DNA of 64,000 nt, taken from assembly GCA_963809545.1 (NCBI GenBank), contig CAWEKD010000005.1, positions 1,054,001 to 1,118,000 of the forward strand, written 5' to 3'. This DNA comes from Natronosporangium sp035305625 (GTDB lineage: Bacteria > Actinomycetota > Actinomycetes > Mycobacteriales > Micromonosporaceae). This document shows, one piece after another, positions 59,410 through 64,000 of the stretch. The position numbers were made by a program, and so were the translations under genes. Each line of letters begins with the position of its first letter. The stretch's first letter is position 1. The notes beneath the pieces were generated by a model. That model made no database searches. It had not been told where the DNA came from and saw only the letters and a list, made by a program, of their open reading frames with translations.

Positions 59410-59600
59410 GGGTGGCCATCCTTCCACCGGCAGGAACGTGCCGGACGATCCGAGTAGAAGTGGGCAAGTCAGGCAGCAGCCCGACAAACCCGACCTGTCG
59501 TGTTCACGAACTGGGTCGGTGTCGTTAACCTAGACCTTGCTGGAAAGATTGCCAACCGGCCCCTGCGGGTTTATGGAGTGGGCCGGCTGAGGCGAGCAGA

Positions 59601-60461
59601 TTAATAGGACAAACACGTACACTGGGTCATCAAAGCCCGTACGTTCTCCACGTACCGGGGATTAGGAATCTCAATCCGGTCCGGCAGGTCCACCGCGCCG
59701 AATCCATAGTTGTACGAGGCGATGACCGCGTTGAGTAGGCACGGGCTGCGGTGGTCCTCGCAGTCGTCAGGGTTCAGGTCGTACGAGCCGCCGAACCACA
59801 CATCTCCGAAATACTTGATGAGCCATTGCAGATAGGCGGCGCCGATCATGGTGTTGCCCGACAAAGTGTGCACATCGTACGAAGTACCAAATCGGGTATT
59901 CATCCAGGTGGCGGTGTCCGGCATTACCTGCATGGTGCCGATTCCGCCGTCGCAGGCCATGATGGCGGACTGCCAGCCGCTTTCCTGCCAGGCGATCGCC
60001 TTCATCAACTCCACCGGCACGGTGATCGGGTCGTTCGGCCAGAACCGGTGATTGGCCGCGGTCACGAGCGCGTCCCGCACCTCCGACAGGGGCGCGTTCT
60101 CCCCCTCGTACCACGGACACTCCCGGTCGCTCGGCACCGGCGCGGGGGCCGGTGGGGGCGGTGGCGGACCGGGTGGGGTGATCGGGGCCCGGGTCGGGGC
60201 CGGGGCCGGGGTGGCGGTAACGGCCGGGGCCGGCAGGGTGGTCGGGGCGACCTCGGGTGCCTCTCCGAGTCCGTGCGCCAACACCTGCGGCGCCAGGGGA
60301 GTGGGGGAGGCGGTCGTGATGGGTTCGTCCGTCGCGGTGGGTTCATCCCATGCGGTCGGCACCGGTGATGCCGACGCCTGGCCGCAACCGGCTCCGGCCA
60401 GCACCGTGAGCACCGCGAGGCCGCCGAGCCACCGGCGGGTACGTGACCACCGTGTCCGCAT
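59601..60461 (-). CDS. lytic transglycosylase-like lipoprotein (SLT domain, 286 aa)
   Basis: Lipoprotein signal LAVLTVLAGAGCGQ (Cys about residue 26), followed by a long Pro/Ala/Thr-rich linker (TLPAPAVTATPAPAPTRAPI). The SLT domain starts near residue 135: VPVELMKAIAWQESGWQSAI with the catalytic Glu, then GGIGTMQVMPDTATWMNTRF and SYDVHTLSGNTMIGAAYLQW. It would cut peptidoglycan at the cell surface. No operon partner. Confidence 0.88.
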   Translation of the reverse strand: MRTRWSRTRRWLGGLAVLTVLAGAGCGQASASPVPTAWDEPTATDEPITTASPTPLAPQVLAHGLGEAPEVAPTTLPAPAVTATPAPAPTRAPITPPGPPPPPPAPAPVPSDRECPWYEGENAPLSEVRDALVTAANHRFWPNDPITVPVELMKAIAWQESGWQSAIMACDGGIGTMQVMPDTATWMNTRFGTSYDVHTLSGNTMIGAAYLQWLIKYFGDVWFGGSYDLNPDDCEDHRSPCLLNAVIASYNYGFGAVDLPDRIEIPNPRYVENVRALMTQCTCLSY

Positions 60462-60589
60462 ATCCCCGTGATCCTTCCGGTCAGGTCTGCCGGCAGGTCG
60501 TCTCCTGGCGGCCCCCGCCAGTCCTACCGTCCGGTGTGGGTGGTGTCAACGCTCTTCGCGGGTGGGCTTTCTCTCTCAGGTCGGCATGC

Positions 60590-60617
60590 TCGACATTTGT
60601 CCTTGTTGCAGTAAGCT
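60590..60617 (+). promoter_or_regulatory. putative housekeeping promoter of the FecCD-type operon
   Basis: TCGACA (60590-60595) and TAAGCT (60612-60617) are spaced by 16 bases and resemble -35/-10 elements of the main sigma factor. Predicted transcription start near 60624 falls inside the palindrome at 60616-60646. The spacer between the two elements holds CCTTGTTGCA (60601-60610), a copy of the palindrome half-site. Confidence 0.45.
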
Positions 60618-60646
60618 CCTTGTTGCAAGTTATTCGCAACAAGGAG
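60616..60646. promoter_or_regulatory. 31-bp perfect palindromic operator overlapping the start region and SD of the uptake operon
   Basis: CTCCTTGTTGC (60616-60626) and GCAACAAGGAG (60636-60646) are exact complements around AAGTTATTC. CCTTGTTGCA also occurs as a direct repeat at 60601-60610 and 60618-60627. The right arm contains the AAGGAG ribosome-binding site of the permease gene, so a bound repressor would block initiation, and a transcript starting further upstream would hide the ribosome-binding site in a hairpin. The regulator is unknown. Confidence 0.6.
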
Positions 60647-60653
60647 CGTGGCG

Positions 60654-61754
60654 GTGAGGGCACAGACGGTGGTGGTGCCGCCGGGGACGGCGCCAACGGG
60701 TGACCCGCTCGGTCGCGCCCGACGCAGAAGCCGCAACGCCGTCATTGTCGGTGGGTTGAGCCTCACCCTGGTGATCAGCGTCATTCTGGCACTGGGGATC
60801 GGACCGGTGCTGATCGCGCCAGACACGGTGGCGCAGATCCTCACCGCCCAGCTGCTCGGCTGGCCAGAGGAGCCCGGCGGGGATCTCGTCGAACAGACCA
60901 TCGTCTGGAACGTCCGGGTGCCGCGGGTGCTGCTCGGACTGGCGGTGGGAGCGGGCCTCGCGGTGTGCGGTATGGCGCTGCAGGCGATGGTCCGGAACGT
61001 ACTGGCCGACCCCTACCTGCTGGGCATCAACTCCGGCGCCTCCAGCGGGGCCGCCGCGACCATCCTGTTCGGGCTAGGGGTCGGGGTGAGCGCGCACGCG
61101 CTGACCGTCAGCGCCTTCCTCGGCGCGCTCGGCGCCTCCCTGCTGGTCTTCCTGATCGCCCGGGCTGGCGGCCGAGTCACCTCCATCCGGTTGCTCCTGG
61201 CCGGGGTCGCGGTCGGGTACGCGCTCTCCGCGGTCACCAGTTTCATGATCTTTCTCTCCGGGTCCGCCGAAGGAGCGCGGTCAGTGATGTTCTGGCTGCT
61301 GGGGTCGCTCGCGCTGGCCGAGTGGGGAAGCCCGCTGCTGGTGGTGTGCGCCGTGGTGGTGTTCACCACCGTGGTCCTGACCCTGTGGAGTGCGCGCCTC
61401 GATGCCCTGGCGATCGGCGACGAGACCGCGCACATTCTCGGCGTCTCCCCGACCCGGTTCCGCACCCAACTGCTGGTGGTGGTCGCGCTGTGTGTGGGAA
61501 CCGTGGTCGCGGCCTCCGGCAGCATCGGGTTCATCGGGTTGGTCCTCCCCCACCTGGCCCGCCGCCTCGTGGGCGCCGCGCACGCGTGGGCACTGCCGAC
61601 CGCCGCCCTGCTGGGCGGGATCTTCCTGATCTGGGCCGACCTGATCGCCCGCACCATCCTGCAACCGCAGGAACTCCCGATCGGCATCCTCACCGCCCTG
61701 GTCGGGACCCCGTTCCTGCTCCACCTGATCCGCCGCTTCCAACCGGCCACCTGA
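60654..61754 (+). CDS. FecCD-type ABC transporter permease (366 aa)
   Basis: BtuC/FecCD family permease with about ten membrane segments: AVIVGGLSLTLVISVILALG, VPRVLLGLAVGAGLAVCGMA, LQAMVRNVLADPYLLGINSG (the family coupling motif), LLLAGVAVGYALSAVTSFMI and IGFIGLVLPHLARRLVGAAH. The GTG at 60654 is preferred to that at 60648 because AAGGAG lies seven bases before it. Its substrate class (iron-siderophore, cobalamin, haem, or F420-0 as assumed for a small actinobacterial clade) cannot be fixed. Ends 44 bp before the binding protein. Confidence 0.9.
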   Translation: MRAQTVVVPPGTAPTGDPLGRARRRSRNAVIVGGLSLTLVISVILALGIGPVLIAPDTVAQILTAQLLGWPEEPGGDLVEQTIVWNVRVPRVLLGLAVGAGLAVCGMALQAMVRNVLADPYLLGINSGASSGAAATILFGLGVGVSAHALTVSAFLGALGASLLVFLIARAGGRVTSIRLLLAGVAVGYALSAVTSFMIFLSGSAEGARSVMFWLLGSLALAEWGSPLLVVCAVVVFTTVVLTLWSARLDALAIGDETAHILGVSPTRFRTQLLVVVALCVGTVVAASGSIGFIGLVLPHLARRLVGAAHAWALPTAALLGGIFLIWADLIARTILQPQELPIGILTALVGTPFLLHLIRRFQPAT

Positions 61755-61798
61755 TGCCGCGCCGTGCCATGTCCGAGGAACCCGTGAAGGAGATCTCC

Positions 61799-62785
61799 AT
61801 GAAGCGCATCCGTCCGGCCGGCACCGTCGCCGCGCTGCTGGCACTTGCTCTCGCCGGCTGTGGTGACGGCATCGCCACCACCGCGGACAGCGACGCCGCG
61901 TCGTCCTTCCCGATGACGATCCGAAACTGCGGGGTGGAGGTCACCATCGAGGCGCCGCCGGAGCGCGTCGTCATGCTCAAGAGCGCCCCGGTGACCTACC
62001 TGCAGGCGCTGGGGGTCCTCGACCAGGTGGTGGTGGCCCGGGCGGGCGCATACCCGGACGAGTACTACGACGCCGAGACCCGGGCCGCGTTGGCGGAGAT
62101 CCCACTGCTCACCGACCGGCTGGACCCCTCCGGCCACCTGCAGATCTCCCGAGAGGTCGTGATCGCTCAGCGGCCCGATCTGGTCCTCGGGGCGGTGGAC
62201 AATCTGAACCACGAGACCCTGGCCGCGGTCGGGATCCCCGTGCTGGAGGAGCCGGCGATGTGCCCGGGTGGGGTGCCGGAGCCGAGCTTCGACGACGTGG
62301 CCGCGCAGATGCGTCGGTACGGGGAGATCTTCGGCGTCCCCGAGCGGGGGGAACAGGCGGCGACGCAGATCGAGGAGCGCCTGGCGGAGATCACCGCGCG
62401 GGTGTCGCCGGACGAGACCCGTACAGCGGCGGTGCTCTACCCCACCGTCGGTGGCGGCGTCACGTACGCCTACGGCACCCGGTCGATGGCCCACCCGCAG
62501 CTGGAGGCCGCCGGGTTCACCAATGTCTTCGCCGATGTGGACGAGCGGGTCTTCGAGGTCAGCCGGGAGGAGCTGATCGGCCGTAACCCCGACGTCCTCA
62601 TCCTGCTGTACTCCGACGGCGACCCGGCCGCGGTCAAGGAGGCGGTCACCTCGATGGCGGGAGCGGACGCCATCACCGCGGTGGCCAATGACGACATCCT
62701 GGTGCAGCTGTTCAACTTCACCGAACCACCCAGTCCGTTGTCTTTGGACGGGCTGGAGCGCATCGTGGAGGCCTTCGCCCAGTGA
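61799..62785 (+). CDS. FecB/BtuF-type substrate-binding lipoprotein (328 aa)
   Basis: Signal peptide and lipobox (LLALALAGCGDG, Cys about residue 21). Periplasmic-binding-protein type III fold: ERVVMLKSAPVTYLQALGVL, RPDLVLGAVDNLNHETLAAV, GIPVLEEPAMCPGGVPEPSF, AAVLYPTVGGGVTYAYGTRS and RNPDVLILLYSDGDPAAVKE. Captures the ligand outside and hands it to the permease. The start ATG has GAAGGAG upstream; it follows the permease by 44 bp and overlaps the ATPase gene. Confidence 0.9.
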   Translation: MKRIRPAGTVAALLALALAGCGDGIATTADSDAASSFPMTIRNCGVEVTIEAPPERVVMLKSAPVTYLQALGVLDQVVVARAGAYPDEYYDAETRAALAEIPLLTDRLDPSGHLQISREVVIAQRPDLVLGAVDNLNHETLAAVGIPVLEEPAMCPGGVPEPSFDDVAAQMRRYGEIFGVPERGEQAATQIEERLAEITARVSPDETRTAAVLYPTVGGGVTYAYGTRSMAHPQLEAAGFTNVFADVDERVFEVSREELIGRNPDVLILLYSDGDPAAVKEAVTSMAGADAITAVANDDILVQLFNFTEPPSPLSLDGLERIVEAFAQ

Positions 62786-63600
62786 TTACCGCGTCCGGGG
62801 TCGGGTTCGCGTACGGGGCCCGCCAGGTGCTCACCGACGTGGGGCTACAGGCGCGCCCCGGGGAGGTGCTCGGGTTGGTCGGGCCGAACGGCAGCGGAAA
62901 GACCACCCTGTTGCGGATTCTCTATGGCGCGCTGCGCCCCCGTACCGGGACGGTGCGGCTGGCCGGGGAGGACCTGCGGCGGCTGTCGGTGCGGGAGGTC
63001 GCGCGCCGGGTGGCGGTCGTGGTCCAGGAAGCCCCCGACGAGCTGCCGCTGCTGGTCGCGGACATGGTGCGGCTCGGCCGCATCCCGCACCGGTCCGGGT
63101 TTGCCCGGCACACCGCATACGACGACCAGGTCGTCGTCTCCGCCCTGACCAGAGTGGGGGCGCTGCACCTGGCGCAGCAACCCTTTCACGGCCTCTCCGG
63201 CGGGGAGCGCCAGCGGGTTCTGATCGCTCGGGCGTTGGCGCAGGAGACCGACCACCTGCTGCTGGATGAGCCGACCAACCACCTCGACGTCCGGTATCAG
63301 CATGAGGTCCTCAACCTGGTGCGGGGGCTCGCGGTCGACGGTGGTCGGGCGGTGGTGGTGGTCCTGCACGACCTCAACCTCGCCGCCACCTACTGCGATC
63401 GGCTGGTGCTGCTCCACCAGGGGCGGGTCGCGGCCAGCGGCCCCCCGACCGAGGTGCTCACCCCGGAGCACCTCCACCCCATCTATCAGGTCGACGTCCG
63501 GCGGATCGAGCTGCCGGACGGCTTCCAACTCGTGTTCCGTCCCCAATCCACTCGTCCAGGCGCGGTGCCTGTGACCGCCGATGGAAGGACCGTCCCATGA
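62782..63600 (+). CDS. FecE-type ABC transporter ATP-binding protein (272 aa)
   Basis: Walker A GPNGSGKTTLLRILYGALRP, Q-loop VVVQEAPDELPLLVADMVRL (Gln followed by EAP), signature LSGGERQRVLIARALAQETD, Walker B LLLDEPTNHLDVRYQHEVLN and switch VVLHDLNLAATYCDRLVLLH. The THLD/NHLDV and the D-loop are standard for siderophore-type importers. GTG start overlaps the binding protein stop (GTGA), and the stop overlaps the methyltransferase ATG (ATGA). Confidence 0.92.
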   Translation: MITASGVGFAYGARQVLTDVGLQARPGEVLGLVGPNGSGKTTLLRILYGALRPRTGTVRLAGEDLRRLSVREVARRVAVVVQEAPDELPLLVADMVRLGRIPHRSGFARHTAYDDQVVVSALTRVGALHLAQQPFHGLSGGERQRVLIARALAQETDHLLLDEPTNHLDVRYQHEVLNLVRGLAVDGGRAVVVVLHDLNLAATYCDRLVLLHQGRVAASGPPTEVLTPEHLHPIYQVDVRRIELPDGFQLVFRPQSTRPGAVPVTADGRTVP

Positions 63601-64000
63601 CTGATGTACAAGCTGCCATCAATACGTACTGGTCCGAGCGGTCAGTGCCCTACGACGAATACCAGCAGAAGCCGGACCGGCGGGAGCTCGACCGGGCCGC
63701 CTGGGCCGACATCTGGCAGGACGCGCTCGGCGCCGACCCGCTCGACGTGCTGGATGTGGGTACCGGCAGCGGGTACGTGGCGTGCCTCCTGGCCGATCTC
63801 GGCCACCGGGTGACCGGGATCGATCTCGCCGACGGCATGCTGGCGCGGGCCCGCGCCCACGCGGCCCAGATGGCGCACCCGCCGGTCTTCGCCCAGGGGG
63901 ACGCGGTCGCCCCGCCGTACCCGGCGGGCAGCTTCGACGCGATCGTCAACCGGTATGTGATGTGGACCCTGCGGGAGCCGGCGGTCGCGCTGGCCAACTG
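63597..64000 (+). CDS. class I SAM-dependent methyltransferase, N-terminal part (cut by window edge)
   Basis: 134 codons are visible. Motif I LDVLDVGTGSGYVACLLADL, followed by GHRVTGIDLADGMLARARAH and SFDAIVNRYVMWTLREPAVA, identifies a Methyltransf_11 (UbiE-like) family protein. The ATG overlaps the ATPase stop, so it belongs to the uptake operon. It may modify the imported molecule or a product made from it; the substrate is unknown. Confidence 0.85.
   Translation, partial: MTDVQAAINTYWSERSVPYDEYQQKPDRRELDRAAWADIWQDALGADPLDVLDVGTGSGYVACLLADLGHRVTGIDLADGMLARARAHAAQMAHPPVFAQGDAVAPPYPAGSFDAIVNRYVMWTLREPAVALAN

Noticed and set aside
60616..60646. Reading the palindrome as a plain transcription terminator of the upstream region
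   Set aside because: The upstream lytic transglycosylase gene runs leftward, away from it, and the right arm holds the ribosome-binding site of the permease gene.

Overview
The window comes from a high-GC actinomycete. Third codon positions are strongly G/C, GTG starts and ATGA/GTGA gene overlaps are common, and the gas-vesicle gene set (gvpA/F/G/O/J/L/S/K plus accessory genes) and the type I-E CRISPR repeat are of actinobacterial type. The families fit Micromonosporaceae best, but no marker in the window fixes the genus. The left edge cuts a Hen1 RNA-repair methyltransferase and the right edge cuts a SAM methyltransferase.

Layout. 0-5 kb: epimerase, SRPBCC protein, a ferritin-like gene and a hemerythrin-like gene that are both frame-disrupted, and a small membrane protein. 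4.6-9.2 kb: orphan oligopeptide-binding lipoprotein, DUF2087 regulator, prolyl oligopeptidase. 9.2-14.3 kb: a ten-gene, leftward, tightly overlapping gas-vesicle operon behind a stress-sigma-like promoter. 14.4-23.9 kb: PolX, a membrane protein, an SDR/SigJ divergent pair, a Dyp peroxidase/PCu(A)C copper chaperone pair, a broken ORF, a lipoprotein, a PemK-like protein, twin crcB genes and a thiamine-binding protein. 24.06-25.66 kb: a type I-E CRISPR array without cas genes in view, followed by tRNA-Arg(ACG). 26.5-31.9 kb: ECF sigma/HTH pair, HTH gene, tRNA-Ser(GCT), EcsC-like and CPBP protease genes, XRE regulator, and an FhuF-like ferric-siderophore reductase with an iron box at its start.

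32.1-43.0 kb is the most unusual part. A large LAL-type LuxR regulator is followed by a small proline-rich ORF and four exported proteins in one direction, closed by a perfect 15-bp hairpin. The four are an 808-aa protein that looks like the flanks of an S8 peptidase without the catalytic core, a sedolisin-fold protein in which all four catalytic positions are replaced, a WD/kelch-like propeller, and an intact subtilisin. It reads as a secreted protease/pseudoprotease system that I do not recognise as described.

43.1-64 kb: a low-GC membrane ORF, tRNA-Ser(TGA), a four-gene FtsX-type ABC exporter, quinone oxidoreductase, GT2 glycosyltransferase, phosphoribosyltransferase, cysS-rlmB-propeller operon, MsiK/UgpC-type ATPase, lytic transglycosylase, and a FecCD-type uptake operon plus methyltransferase behind a promoter overlapped by a 31-bp palindrome.
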